NCBI GenBank assembly: GCA_963555705.1
Contig: OY743184.1
Span: 19,581,859 to 19,645,858, forward strand
Direction: 5' to 3'
Length of the DNA stretch: 64,000 bases
DNA from: Ligustrum vulgare
Lineage: Eukaryota; Streptophyta; Magnoliopsida; Lamiales; Oleaceae
This document shows positions 34,043-46,199 of the stretch, piece by piece. Both the position numbers and the translations under genes were made by a program. The notes under the pieces were generated by a model. It saw only the letters and a program-made list of their open reading frames with translations. It had not been told where the DNA came from and did not search any database. The stretch's first letter is position 1. Each line of letters starts with the position of its first letter.

Positions 34043-34801
34043 TGTAACGCCCCGAAACCTGTGTCCCGGAGGTTACTCAAATCATTCATTCGTTCATAAA
34101 AATATTGACTTAAAATAGGATTTAATAATAATTTTAAAGATTAATAATGCAGAATAACATAATTAAACTTTATGTCTTACAAAACATAAAATAATTCAAC
34201 ATCATTCTTGAGATCTAAATAAATAAATAAACTTTAATTTATAAAATAATTGACTAATTAAATATTGAAAGAAAAATTTAGTTTTCTTGATTCAGCGACA
34301 CGGGCTCTGCCAGCAGTCTCATCCTCCAACTCTGATCAATCAAGTATCTTTAAAATATTTTAATAATATGGAATAAGCATATAAATATATACTCAGTATA
34401 AATCTCATACCAGTATTTTCACAATTTAATATAAAAAGCAAGTAAATTAAGCACATAACATACTTTCATAGTGGAATAGAAACCCGACCATTTCATTATC
34501 GATTTAGGTCATACTCATTCTCAATCTCAATTTAGGGTCTAGTCATGTAACTGGTTTCTGTAGATCTACATAATACCCTTTGATATTACTCACACGATCC
34601 TCATTACTATTAATTCGGATCACATAATAGAACATAAATTACTCAAACTTAAAATATTAAAGAGCGAAAATACAAACCACTTGGCACATAGAGAAATCCA
34701 TACCTTGTTCGTCAAATTAATCGTAAACTTGAGTAATAAAAACTGAAAATATTTCCAAACGAATCTCGAACGCATTGAAAAACTTTTATTCTTTTTCTTA
34801 G

Positions 34802-36453
34802 TGTTCGCTTCGAATCCCGCAAGCGCACGGGATCGTTGACAAGTAATAATTGTGACGAGTTGAGAGTATCGTTCCCACGAGAAATAATGTTTAGTCCTAA
34901 TTACTAGTTTATCGTCGACTCAATTAATGAAAACAATTAAAATAAAAAGATGATTTTGTTTGTCTATCTATTCTAAAAAATTGCAATAAATAAAACTTAA
35001 ATAAAAACAAATGTTTGGGAGTAAAATATGAATGAGGAGCATGTATTGGAATCTGAATCCACTTGTTACCATTTATCTCAATTCAACAATTTTGTAGTTT
35101 AGATCATTCATGTGTTGCTTGACAATCGATAATTCACATGCAATTAATTTTCTTTTCCAAGACAAATTAAATCTACCCTAAACATGAAACGAATCTATTC
35201 ATAGTCCGAATACGAATGTTTAGAACGCATTAAATCACACAATTATCAATTAGATTGCACATGTCATAGTGTTATTCCTAACATCTAGTGTTCATGTGTT
35301 GATCATGCAATGTTCAAACCTATTGTGACTTTTCCAAGACTACAACAAGTAACGATATATTTAATTGGTGGTCAATCAATCAAACAATAACAATAAAGCA
35401 TGCAAGATCAATCAAGACAATACAAGAAATTATTAAACTACTAGTTATCGAATTGAAATAAATAAATAATAAGTTTCATCTTCATCTAATACATAAAAGT
35501 GATTAGCCTAACATGTTAATTGATGAATAATCAATAAAAGAATTGATAGACATCACCCGATATAATGCACAAACCAAACCGGAATCCACGACTGCTGCAA
35601 AATTTTCTTGGAATCAATTATGCTTGCTCCAGCCGATTCTAGTAATTGTGTGCTCAGCTTTAACTCCAATGTGATCCGCCTTCTCCAATTAATTAAACCA
35701 TGGCTGCAAGTCTAATACTCCTTGATTCCAACGCTTGCTTTTCTTGTTTAATCCACCTCACCTATAATTGTCTCTTCTTTGCTCCCTACCAGCCGACCTT
35801 CTCCAATGTATATATATTATAATCCAAAGTTCAGCCCCAGAATTCTCCCCAAAATCTGACTTGTTCCCTTAATATTTCACCAACCTGTTGAATGTATATA
35901 TTTCTTTCCAATCCACTCTCCAATTAATTGCTCCCAAAGTCGGCTCCTTCAAGAATAATTTCCCTCTGTCGTGTGTATCTCTCCAGTTTTTTTGTGCGGC
36001 TCCCCAGTCGGCTACTTTCCTCTCCACACTCGGCTAACCTCCTCCTCCCAATTTAAAGCATTCACAACGTATATATGTATCTAATCAGCCGAGCACTATA
36101 ATATCGTCCAAAAGAATTCTACTCTAATTAATTTTAAGCCCAATTACATCTAGGTAGGTGTTTTACTTTAAGCCTCACTTTTCTCAAATAATTCAAGTTG
36201 GTCCTTGAATATTTAATTTTGCAGCCCATGTCTCCATTTATACCAATCCAAGTTCTTCAGTTTATGGAAGCTGCACTTGAGTCCCACTTTGTCCCTTTTT
36301 GTACGGTTTTAGTCCATTTTTTTCGTTTTGCATCCAAACGCATTCAAAATTGAATTTTTCCTAAAACAAACAAAATAAACATATAATGAGCAATATCATA
36401 TCTTAAATCACTTACAATTGTCTAAATTTAAGACCAAGATAAGTACGAAAACA
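34802..36453 (-). mobile_element. Nested solo LTR (1,652 bp)
   Basis: Starts TGTTCGCTTCG, ends TACGAAAACA, with CTTAG at 34797-34801 and 36454-36458. The left part, read on the minus strand, contains CTCGTGGGAACGATACTCTC, a segment usual near the 3' end of Athila/Tat-type LTRs, so the copy is in reverse orientation. No internal region remains. Confidence 0.78.
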
Positions 36454-36471
36454 CTTAGCCTTTCTCTCACC

Positions 36472-36472
<1 letters not shown>

Positions 36473-36545
<73 letters not shown>
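36473..36545. repeat. (TC)n microsatellite
   Basis: About 36 TC units; a second short TC run follows at 36553-36564. Confidence 0.95.
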
Positions 36546-36548
<3 letters not shown>

Positions 36549-37033
36549 TCGTTTCTCTCTCTCTCAGATACATATATATATATAAATTTTGTACAATTTG
36601 TGCCTTTAAATAGAGTGAGAACATCTTAATTAATGAAACAGACTTTGGTGTGAATAGTAGTCCTTATACAAACAAGTAAATAATTATAGTAGATAAGGTT
36701 AATCACATAATTTGAGTTCTAATAGGACTCTTAATTTAATTATAATTGGACTTCTAATGACAAATTGATAATGCATAAAAAAATTATATTTGAGAGAAAT
36801 TCTAATTGCATGAGGATATAATATTTTAATGTGGATATATGAAAATTGTTTAAGTTCATCAAAACACATACCCGATAACTCATGAAAATAAAAAATTAAA
36901 TAGTGAATGAATATTAAAATATTCAATAATTAATAATATTTAAAATCGATCTATTAAATTATATTTAAAAACAAATATTACCAATTATTATGACTATTAG
37001 TACAAAGCCCCAAGAAAATTTCGAGGTGTTACA

Positions 37034-37487
37034 GTATGTATCTGTAGTAAGAGAATGATTAACAAAACAAGGGATATGGAAAGATGATCTATCAGTATCA
37101 TCTGAGAATGAATGAATACAAATGATGTCAGAGTTTATCACGTCAAGAGTGTCACCAATAATAAATAAAAAAAAGAATGTGATGTGCTTAAGAAACACGA
37201 CACGACAAGAAACATTTAATTTTTCTGGATGGGATCAAAACACCGATAACCTTTTTGACCCTTTTCATAACTTAAGAAAACACAAAGAGCAGAACGTGAT
37301 GTTAACTTACTACGTTCTAATTTTGAACGAAGAACGAAACAAGTACAACCTAAGACTTTCAACAAGGAATAATCGCGAGGATGTGGAAACTGCATTTCAA
37401 AATGTGATAAACCCGAAGAGTGAGGAGATGAAAACTTATTAATAAGGGAAATATCCATGAGACCTATTTCTCCCAAAAATTCATTAG
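37034..37487 (-). pseudogene. Copia relic: integrase C-terminal fragment
   Basis: The minus strand reads LLKVLGCTCFVLRSKLERSK and FLSYEKGQKGYRCFDPIQK, matching the copia motif in which an FGC..FVH segment is followed by KCVFLGY and KGYRCYDP. Then FLKHITFFF follows. The integrase core upstream is missing. Confidence 0.8.
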
Positions 37488-37529
37488 GAATTTGTAGATG
37501 TGGCTACATTTTTAATAACACAGGACATC

Positions 37530-38304
37530 GAGTCTTTCAATATCCCTTCTGTTTGCAAAAAAAAAAATTACATTCATCATTAGAAGCTCGCACATAATAC
37601 CTGTTAGGATTTTGCATATATAATCAATAGGGCACAACCAAAATTGAGGTGCTAGATGTAAAACAAGGCACCGCTCCCTGTAGGGACTTCAAATGTGTTT
37701 TCTCATCTACAAGTTCACTAACCACTGAATCATCCAAGGGAAGTGGAATAAGGTGCAAAATCTAGCCCCTAAGTCCCTCAAACGCACTGCGAAAAGCCAT
37801 AAAAAACTGAATCAATCGTCGCTCCTCTCTATAAATTATATATTCCTCACATACTTTCAGGCCTACTGACTATGTAAGAGCCAACTCATCCAAATCCAAG
37901 TCATAGTTGTGTAAAATTAAAAAAATATTCATATTCTTCTATTGTAAAGCTCGTATATCAATCTCTAACTGATACATCTTTGTAAAGTTAGACTTAGTGT
38001 ATAACTTTCGCAAATGATCCCAAACTTCTTTTGATATTTTATACTTTTCCACTCGTTGACAAATAGATTGCTCAACAGAATTTTAAATCCAATTAAGAAC
38101 TTTTGAATTGATAGACTCCCAATTATCTAACTCAATCTCATAATTACCATTGGTGCTCCTAAGTTTCGTAAAAGTACCACTAACACAACCTCACTATTTC
38201 ATACCTTTGATGAAATTTTTCATAACCATACTCCAATATGAGTAACTCTTGCCCTTTTATCTCACACTAATGGATTGAAGTGAACCATCCATTTCAGTTG
38301 CCAT
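37530..38304 (-). pseudogene. gag: Copia relic: gag
   Basis: Begins MATEMDGSLQSISVR, then KGKSYSYWSMVMKNFIKG, the copia gag entry motif. Further pieces such as YKISKEVWDHLRKLY-like sequence, with stops, follow. A degenerate zinc knuckle ending GYxKTRC lies near 37540-37580, expanded by a T run. At least a dozen stops. Confidence 0.75.
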
Positions 38305-38378
38305 GATGAAAACACTAAGAACCAACTATTGATCAACCAAAGCAAGAAATAAAAACACCATAACAACATACCGCCACA

Positions 38379-38549
38379 CAGGGGCGGATCCAGCTCGCGA
38401 GGGAGTGCGGCCGCTCATGCTGGATCCGCTTAAATTTTTTTTTTATCTTATAATTGTGGTGTCGAAAATTTTTCCCCCTTACCTTTTAGTGTCCGCTCGT
38501 GTTGAAACAATTTCGCTCGTACTCTATTGAAAACCTGGATTCGCCCCTG
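38379..38549. mobile_element. hAT-type MITE (171 bp)
   Basis: Ends CAGGGGCGGATCCAG and CTGGATTCGCCCCTG form a 15-bp inverted repeat with one mismatch, flanked by a perfect 8-bp duplication CCGCCACA (38371-38378 and 38550-38557). Lies in the untranslated leader of the copia relic. Confidence 0.93.
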
Positions 38550-38880
38550 CCGCCACAAACAACAATAAGAAAATTCAACAAAATGCACGTATAACAAAAC
38601 TAATATCACCAAATGATCCAAAAACTTATAAGGAAAAATTTACTATTGAAGTCTCCACAAAAAAACTCAAACATGCTCGGCTGGTGCCTGCACGTGGACT
38701 TCACACATCGTCGAGAGTCTGAATATGGTCTCCTTTTTTGTTTGCAGTAGTCCAGTGGTCATGAATCTTTATTTGAAGGTCCGGTTTGTTACAAACTTTC
38801 AAGTACAACTTTCTTCTTCAATCTTCTCTTGAATACAACTAAAAGGGAGCTATAGTAACAATTTCAACATAAAAATTCAT

Positions 38881-39085
38881 GTTCTGATACCATGTTGAAT
38901 ATATTGTGAACCAACATAATACAAGATGAATAATCAAATGGAGAAGGGAAGAGGAAGAACAACAAGGGAAGGAGAACAGGCTTCAACATGAGCCTCTCTA
39001 GAGATATGTCAAACGTTGTGAATACAAGACTATAAACTACAAACTAGGAAAGACAAAACTATCCTTACTATAATAATTAGTCTTT
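38881..39085 (-). repeat. Copia relic: primer site and 5' LTR fragment
   Basis: On the minus strand TGGTATCAGAAC (38892-38881) follows ATATTCAACA, giving the standard LTR end plus initiator-Met primer site. The LTR continues to about 39085. No second LTR was found. Confidence 0.7.
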
Positions 39086-39246
39086 GTTCTTTGGCGCAAT
39101 CATTACAATTTATAAACCAATTTATCAATAACACAATTTTTCAAACCACACATATTTTCCCTCTCCATTTTTTAACCACACATTTTATCTAAAAATATAA
39201 ATAAACTAATTTATAACTACAACAGTGTTAAAGTACGGAGAACAGT
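39085..39246. mobile_element. Copy of the dispersed CTGTTC-type MITE
   Basis: Begins TTTGTTCTTTGGCGCAATCA and ends CGGAGAACAG, with the shared body of AATTTATAAACCAATTTAT, CACTTTTTAACC-like and ATTTTAcCT-like blocks found in the other copies. Confidence 0.5.
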
Positions 39247-40260
39247 AAGATAGTGACTTTAATTCTAGTAACAAAGCTAACAATGCGATTAGCGTTACTA
39301 CTTACTAGTAAGTTGAAATTCAGTAATATAATTGAGAAAATTTCTTGAAGAATTTATTTTCTTCGAGAATCATCTTAATTTTTTTTCCGTATATTCCAAT
39401 TATTCTCAGGTTGTTCTCAATTGTTAATGTTGTCTAACTCTGGTATTAAATATAAGACCAAGAGCATGCACAAATTTATCTTGCCGTAACTTTCGAGTAA
39501 AAAAAAGAAGAAGAAGAAGAAATTGTCACGAAATTTTCGCACAAGACTTAATTTGTCTCGTAATTGCTCAAAACTCGTATTTGGAAAGACGTTCATTAGC
39601 ACACGTAGAAGATGTATAATAAAGATGATAAATACGAAGTGTCACATTCACTACAAAATAGGCTTTTTGGGAGACAATAATTCACACAAGGGGCTTCACA
39701 TACCTCTAGAAACCTTATCATGGCTCTACCACTTGCGAGTGGCTTTGTTTTAACATTGTATGAAACCATTTAGCATTATTAATTCAATCATTGTGCCATA
39801 GAATATTAGAAACGATTTTGATGTGTTATTATTATTAGTAATAAAAAGAGAAGAAAAGAGCAATTAGAATACAAGGAAAAAGACATACAAAAATAGAGCA
39901 TGTCTGCTAAGTTCAAAGTTTTACTCATAATTGGGTAATTTTAATATAAAAAAATTAAATAAACTATAATTCTAACAGTAAACTAAGGGTGTTTACAAAT
40001 AAGCAAGATTTTTTCTTTTTTTTTTCTTTTTAAATTCAAAAAAAAAAAAAAAGTGAGAAAGTTTTTAGTAGTTATATTTTTTCCTAAGCATATAGCTAGA
40101 TATACGACCAATTTGATCTAACTAAAACAGAAGTATGTGACAATTGAACTCGATCCAGCGGTGATTTGATTTACAACATGTGAGCCATCTAAACATGGAA
40201 TAGGGTTGATCGAGTTTTGGTTTTGTTAGCACGTGATTTCGTGCAAAACAATTAAGTCTA
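39247..40260. other. AT-rich intergenic DNA
   Basis: No supportable gene; A/T homopolymers and a GAA-type run at 39508-39522. Confidence 0.4.
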
Positions 40261-40427
40261 TATTCTTTAACGTAATCATTACAATTTATAAATTAACTAT
40301 AAATAACATAATTTTTCAAACCACTTTTTAACGATACACATTTTCTCAATACATTTTTCAATCATATTTTACCTCAAAAAAAAAAAAAAAACCAATTTAT
40401 AATTATTATCAGTTATTGAACTGAACT
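40261..40427. mobile_element. Copy of the dispersed CTGTTC-type MITE
   Basis: Begins TATTCTTTAACGTAATCATT and ends GTTATTGAACTGAAC, with the same internal body as the copies at 39085 and 55987. Confidence 0.5.
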
Positions 40428-40539
40428 ATTGGATTGGCCCGTGTGATTAAATATTTTAAATTGAAGGCCCAATGATGAAGCCCAAGTGCTTTATTGCCCA
40501 AATTGAAGTCTTGACCCGACTACCCTTCATTTTTGCATT

Positions 40540-42297
40540 GGGAAAATTACGTAACTACCTAGGTGTAATGTCCTGTAATTGAAAAATACCGGGCTTTTGA
40601 AATTATTCGTAATATTACATAATTTTGATTCTTAGTTTTAGAAAAATGCCAAAATATAGGAGAGATAGTGTATTTTATCTGATTTTTTAAATAGATATGG
40701 AACCTATTAATTAGGAGGTAGTTACCATTTGTGTATGGATTAATTTAGGCAGTTATAATATTCCAAAAAATCTTCCAGCGTAATTTCTCTCTCTTGGCAG
40801 TCTATAATCTTCAGCCTTTCCGATCGTCATATTTTCGACGACCATTACAGGTAAGATAGTACCAGATTTTTCGTCGAGTACAATATGTAATGTCATGTAA
40901 TTTTACAGTCCGGTAATGTTATGTAATATTACATATTACATATTACAGTCAATAATTAACAGTTATCGTTCTGTAATGTTGTGTAACGTGTTGTAATTTA
41001 CGACCACAGTTGTGTAATATTAATTACTATTATTTTTTTCTTGTCGGTTCAAATTGAAGCAGCGTTATAGTTATTGTAATGTTGTGTAATTGTAATTTAT
41101 GTAACATTACAATCCTTATAATGTTGTGTCGTAATGTTCAGTAATACTTTGTAATGCCTTGTAATGTTCATAAAAATTTCAGCACAAAGACATGATGCAA
41201 TTACAATTAAGAACAGTAAGAACTTACAATCAAATCAACACTTCAAACAGGGAAATTAATTTCTAAAACTTGCTATAATGATCTGTTATATTACAAAATA
41301 CCAACACAAAATTCAATACAAAATAACACTTCAAACATTGAAAATTTCTTTTCCTATTTGATACAAAATTCATCCATTTCCTATCTTCGCTTTTAACCAG
41401 TAGGAACCTCAAGTCCAGTGCCACTCAGAATGAGTGAAAGTGAAATGCAGATAAATGCACATAATGACAGTAGGAAAACAAGCAAAACAACATGTGAAAC
41501 TTGAGTGGAGTCCTACGCCGCCATCGGAGCCGCCGCCTGCCATCGCCGGAAATGGAAGATCTCTACTGGAAGCTGCTCCTCTGCCTCGACACCACCACCG
41601 CCCGCTGCATTAGGCGAATTAATAATCCTTAACATATTCAGATTGGAAGCACCATCTTCGAACACGACAGCCTGCACGGCGGATTTCCAATGATTGCCTT
41701 GTAAGCGGTTACCTTATGTGCAGTGAGACCTTTTGCATAATAACCTTCTACGAGTGGCAGACTTCCTTCTGCGCAAGCAGGCATCCTTCTGGTCGCGACA
41801 GCTGGCAAATAGATTATAGAAATAAATCCTAAAACTTCTCTTAACATCTCTTTCCCCAAAAGACAAAAATATCAAAACGTAACGACGAGGACGGCGGAAG
41901 CATTTGTCGGTGGTAACACGGAGGATCGATTAGGGAGTGACCACTCCCCACCTCCACCAGCCACCACGATCCAGTTTTCCAAACCTTCTGGCATGAAAAC
42001 CCCCCTTTCTCCTACTTTTGATGGGTAGTGGGTGTGTTGAGTTTTTCATTGTTAGGATTTTCACAATTTAAGATCTGGATTCATCCCAATGGTGAGAGTT
42101 TTACACTTGATAGGGAATTTTTTAGAGATAGGAAAGAGAAAAGATTGGAAAGAGAAAAAATAATATTGATTGAGAGAGAGAATGTAACGGTGAGAGAGGA
42201 GAGAGAAATATAATATTATGTATAAATCTAAATACTTTAAAAACTTGGTATTTTTCAATTGAGGGTAGGGATAATTAGTGTAGAGCCTAATTTTTCC
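40540..42297. mobile_element. Terminal-inverted-repeat element, Mutator-like candidate
   Basis: The left end GGGAAAATTACGTAACTACC and the reversed right end GGAAAAATTAGGCTCTACAC share further matches, including AATTGAAAAATACC, over about 70 bp. The flanks TTCATTTTTGCATT (40526-40539) and TTCATTCTAGCATT (42298-42311) match at 12 of 14 bases. No transposase is present. The interior has a GC-richer stretch (41500-42000) unlike the AT-rich arms, possibly captured sequence, with short ORFs on both strands that I cannot identify. Confidence 0.55.
40870..41170. repeat. Degenerate TGTAATGTTATGTAAT repeats
   Basis: TGTAAT and its complement ATTACA recur more than fifteen times with irregular spacing; some adjacent pairs are self-complementary. 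Confidence 0.6.
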
Positions 42298-43560
42298 TTC
42301 ATTCTAGCATTTAACTGGAAACATGTTTTTAACCTTTTGATTGATTGATACTATATAGCTGAGATGATGCCAAGTGTATTGCTGTGGCAGTTGATATTAG
42401 GTTAATTCCTCTGTTATTTAAAAAGCATTGAAACACCACTTCTCGTCGTTCTTCTTGAGTTTTCTTCTCTATAAATCCATCTTTCTATATAGTTTCTTGG
42501 TGAAATCTTGGGCGGTTTGATTCTGTTCTTGGTGGCAGTAACTCTTAGTTACATGGTGTAAACTGTTTAGGGAGAAATCAAGAGTTTTATTCTTTGGTCT
42601 GATGGCATACGTTAATACTGTAAGGGATTAACTTCATTATTGTACTTTGTTGGCTCTGATCTAGTGGATTTTTAGAGTAATAACCACAATTTTTATGAAT
42701 GCTTAACGGTGAGTGGGCTTATGCCCAACATCCGGACCTAGGGCGACATAAATCTTGGTGTCTTGTTATTTTTGTTATTTTTGGTTGATTATTAACTGGT
42801 TAAATACCAACAGAAACAAAGCTCTTGAGAAACATATTCCAGAAATGGATACAATTGATAATAGAGTTTCTGGCCTTCAAGGAGTTCAAGTGATTACAAG
42901 AAAGTAGATTTTTACTATGAAAAGTAAATAATGTAAAAAATAAATTACATTCTTTATTTGAAAAATGATTTGTTGATCATTCTAAATATCTTGATTTCTT
43001 ACTTTTATACACCTTTGTAATAGTCTTTCTAAAACCGTTTCTTGGTCTTGTAACTTTCAGATTCTGCTTGATTGATCTCATTACTCGTATTTCCTTCGAA
43101 ACGCTTCCCATAATCCAACTCATACTTCCATTGCTAGTAACAATCAGATCATGAGCAATCATGTGTGATAACTGCTCCGATCATTGCCAATTTTCTCCAC
43201 GTTTTCCTTTTCTTTTGGGACACGTTTGAATTAAAAATTTGCTCAAGATGCTTGTTCCATGTTGTCTTCCTCGTCCTGGTTGAGCGAATTTTGGCTTACC
43301 ATATTCACCCTAATTGGGTGTCTTTACCTCTTATGTCAAGTGGCATATTGTCTCTATTTTTGGACAATTTTGTGTGTCAACAAGTGGGCATCCGAGGCTA
43401 GGGTCTTGCAAGACATGGAAGGTGTGGAGGGTAATTAAATCTATTTTATTAGTTTGGAGTTACTATTTATTTTTATAAATAGGCGAGAGGCTTGTAATTT
43501 TTTAGAATTTCATAAGTTTTTTTTTAAAATGTCCTCACACTGTTAGGAGGGGGTTGCTTT
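42298..43560. other. Gene-free DNA with LTR-like stretches
   Basis: 42440-42800 (TCTATAAATCCATC, then GGGCTTATGCCCAACATCC and AAATCTTGGTGTCTTGTTA) and 43440-43530 (TTTATAAATAGGCGAGAGGC, then TTGTAATTTT) resemble promoter and R/U5 parts of copia LTRs. No pairing LTR or duplication was found, so the assignment is weak. Confidence 0.3.
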
Positions 43561-44339
43561 TTGGTTAAATACAATAATTAAGAATTATCTTAATCCTTTG
43601 ACGTCAATGGTTCAATATCTCACTGTGAACCAATGAATCACATGTTAAGGTGAGAAGGATTTGTAGCACAATTTTTCGAAAAGAATAGGCAATACAACGA
43701 AGTGGGATTCTGCCCTAAATAGATGGTAAGATTATTGCACGAAAGGGGTATAGGATTTAACATCAGATCTGCTACGTTTTTGTACAACCACTCAAACTAA
43801 TATTTATCATATGTGAATGACACCCCCATATTTGTAAAGTAAATAGTGTTAGTCACAGCGTTTTTGATAATTTGGAGAAAAATTAAATTTGATTTGCATC
43901 AGGATAGATGTTTTTTTGGATTTGAACCTTCCTTAGTAAATACTTATCGGAGTTACTAGTGAATTAGTGTGTATAGGAGACATTGACCTATTCACCATGT
44001 TTAGTAAACCATGACAACAAGTATCACACATACCGAATCTTAACACCTTTCGATTTATACAGCTGTTTTCTTTTTGGTCTTGAATAGTCTTGGATTCATA
44101 AGAGATTTAGAGAATTTAGCCATGTCTTTCTTATACGATGATTATGAATATCCTGCAATATTTTTTTAATATTTTATTTGTGTTAGTAAGAATGATTAGT
44201 CATTCACCATTATCATCACAGGTAACATACGGTTTTTATCATAGGAATGAACAATATTGTATGCTCTATTCTTTTAAGTTTCACTCAACTAGTTTTCCTT
44301 TTTGAACCTGGACTTGAATAAACAAAATGCTAGGTTTGG

Positions 44340-44822
44340 TTTCCGCCAAAGCTTCTCCTTATTGTATTGGCTTTAAGCTCATTTCCCTCGATAAATGTAA
44401 TACTTGCTCCTTTGGTATACCATTTGTAAGTTGATCAGCAATATTTTCCTTTGATTTCACATAATCAATGAAAATAACTCCGATGATGAATTTCTTTAAA
44501 CCGGTACCTTCGATCTTATATTTATTCTCTAGCGAATCCCGGAGTTCCTTTACAGTTTTATAAGATCTGTATACATCGTATAATGTATCATCAAGGCTGT
44601 TCAGAATATAATTTCTGCATAAAACTCACTTTGTTTCCAAGCATCGATTGCACTGAGTTTTTTGCAGAAACATTTTCTCCTCCCGCTTTAGGACATTTTT
44701 CCTTGACAACATGAGCGAGATTCAATGTTGTTAAATAAAACATCTTCTGATGCCATCCCTTGAAGTCCAATCCTTTGAACTTGTCTGACTTCTCAGCATG
44801 AGGTTTCACTTCACGCCAATCC
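44340..44822 (-). pseudogene. Copia gag fused to the end of RNase H
   Basis: The minus strand reads KFKGLDFKGWHQKMFYLTTL, a copia gag entry motif, then shifts frame through a segment reading ...[15 protein letters not shown]. Without the rest of gag, protease, integrase or RT, it passes into [20 protein letters not shown] and MSLKPI, which are the last residues of copia RNase H. The junction lies near 44470. This is an internally deleted, non-autonomous derivative. Confidence 0.7.
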
Positions 44823-45190
44823 CAGATTGTTCAATATTGGAATAGTAAAAACTAATAAAACGAAAAGAAAAAGGATTTCTGCTAACAATCAAGAACTAAA
44901 AAGATTGGGGCTATCGTAACGCTATGTCTTATAGCAAGAATTCGCCCCTACTCCCGTTCCTGTAGTTCGATGAGCGCCTGTCACAAGGATTCAACAATCT
45001 GTTGCCCAAGAATCTAGAACTCGATTCTTGGTTCCGGCCAATTTACTCAGTGTTTCTTCTCTCAGAAAATATTTATGAAGGATTGAAATGCCAGGAATAT
45101 TTTTGTGTGTATTTTTCAGACTTCTTCTCTGCTTATTAATAGAGAACGAACAATCTTATCCATGGCATCGGTTAAGGCGAGCAGTTGTGT
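44823..45190 (-). repeat. Leader and LTR-like region upstream of the deleted copia
   Basis: On the minus strand the sequence has GCAGAGAAGAAGTCTGAAAA, AATTCTTGCTATAAGACATA and ATATTGAACAATCTGGGATT before the gag start. The last resembles a gag-proximal leader. LTR limits are not defined. Confidence 0.4.
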
Positions 45191-46199
45191 TGATCAGACA
45201 CAACCATTTAGAAAAAAAAGAAAAAAAAGAAATATAAGTGTTAAAATATAGAGGAAATTACATCCTATCAGGTTTTTAAACATCCAATTTCAAAAACCAA
45301 GTGTAAGTGTTATCTATACAAAAATTAGGTTGTAATTAGGATTTTAATACTATTAATAATAATATTATAAAATAATTCTCTACAACACCACCCTACCCAA
45401 CCCCCACCCCAAATAACAAACAAAAACCTAAGCCTAATCAATTAGAATTTAATTCAAAGAGATTGGTGGTTGTCTCTCTCTAATCTTTCTTTACATCCTC
45501 TCTTCGGTGACAATGTAACAATGGTCGATCATGTAGGAACTTAAAGCGCGTGATCATAGCGGGGCCACTCAATTGCAGCGACGAACAGCACCAGCTTAAG
45601 CACAGCAGGGCCACTCGAAGCCAGCAGCAGTGTGGCAGTGCTTTCGAACAGGCAATGATGATTTCGTTGAAAGACGAATTTCGAGCTCTCCAGTCCCGCA
45701 AAGTCGTTGATCTAAAGGCTAATCGTCAGAAGACGGTGTGGGTGGTGGAGCAGGCTGATATGGTGTGGTGCAGGCTGTGGTGACGTCTCTGTGGTGAAAG
45801 TTGTTGTGGTTTTGTGTCTGTTGTTGTGGTGGTGGGGGTGGAGTTGGTCGGTCAAGTTGTGGTTGTGTGGTGGAAGCAACGACCACAATCATGGTCATGG
45901 TCTTGGTGGTCGTAGGTGGAGGTGGCGACCGTGACCTGAAGTTTTTTTTTTCTTCATAATGTTGTGGCCTAAAGTTAAGCTGTGAACTATAATGTTTTCA
46001 ATTGTGATGTTAAAAGTAGTCTTGATTGAATTACTTAAAAATAAATAAAAAAATAGTGGTTGTGACAAAAAATAATAATGTTTATGACCTGAGATCCTAA
46101 GTAAGTTGTGACCTAAAAGTGACGTGTGACTCTAAATAATTTTGACCTTGAAATAATTTTGTGAACTGAAAGATTTTTGTTTTGTGACCTGAAATACAA
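45191..46199. other. Unassigned region with GTGGT-rich and 'gtgacctgaaat' repeats
   Basis: 45480-45790 has overlapping short ORFs on both strands that I do not recognise. 45790-45930 is rich in GTGGTGG. From 45930 to 46215 the words GTGACCTGAA and variants recur about eight times with ~25-45 bp spacing, an imperfect tandem repeat. Confidence 0.4.

Larger units (their letters stand above)
34043..37033. mobile_element. Large solo LTR with a second solo LTR nested inside
   Basis: Starts TGTAACGCCCCGAAA, ends TTTCGAGGTGTTACA, so the ends form a 15-bp inverted repeat with two mismatches. The flanks carry GTATG at 34038-34042 and 37034-37038. The ends are of a type common in plant gypsy LTRs. Without the nested 34802-36453 element it would be about 1,334 bp. 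No coding capacity. A (TC)n tract lies at 36473-36545. Confidence 0.82.
31995..39090 (-). mobile_element. Old minus-strand Ty1/copia relic hosting five insertions
   Basis: Read on the minus strand are an LTR end and initiator-Met primer site (38881-38892), gag (38304 to about 37530), an integrase C-terminal fragment and reverse transcriptase pieces. The left end fades near 31995 without a matching LTR. Insertions at 38379-38549, 34043-37033 (with 34802-36453 inside), 32812-33323 and 32145-32607 separate the pieces. Removing each insertion plus one target duplication rejoins copia protein sequence. Protease and integrase core are missing between about 37490 and 37530, so an internal deletion came earlier. 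Confidence 0.8.

Noticed and set aside
43001..43162. Minus-strand 61-codon ORF considered as copia protease
   Set aside because: I could not match an active-site D-S/T-G or the zinc-knuckle neighbourhood, so the assignment was dropped.
45480..45783. Overlapping ORFs on both strands, considered as a small host gene
   Set aside because: No recognisable domain, no splice pattern, and adjoining GTGGT repeats suggest low-complexity DNA; the function cannot be supported.
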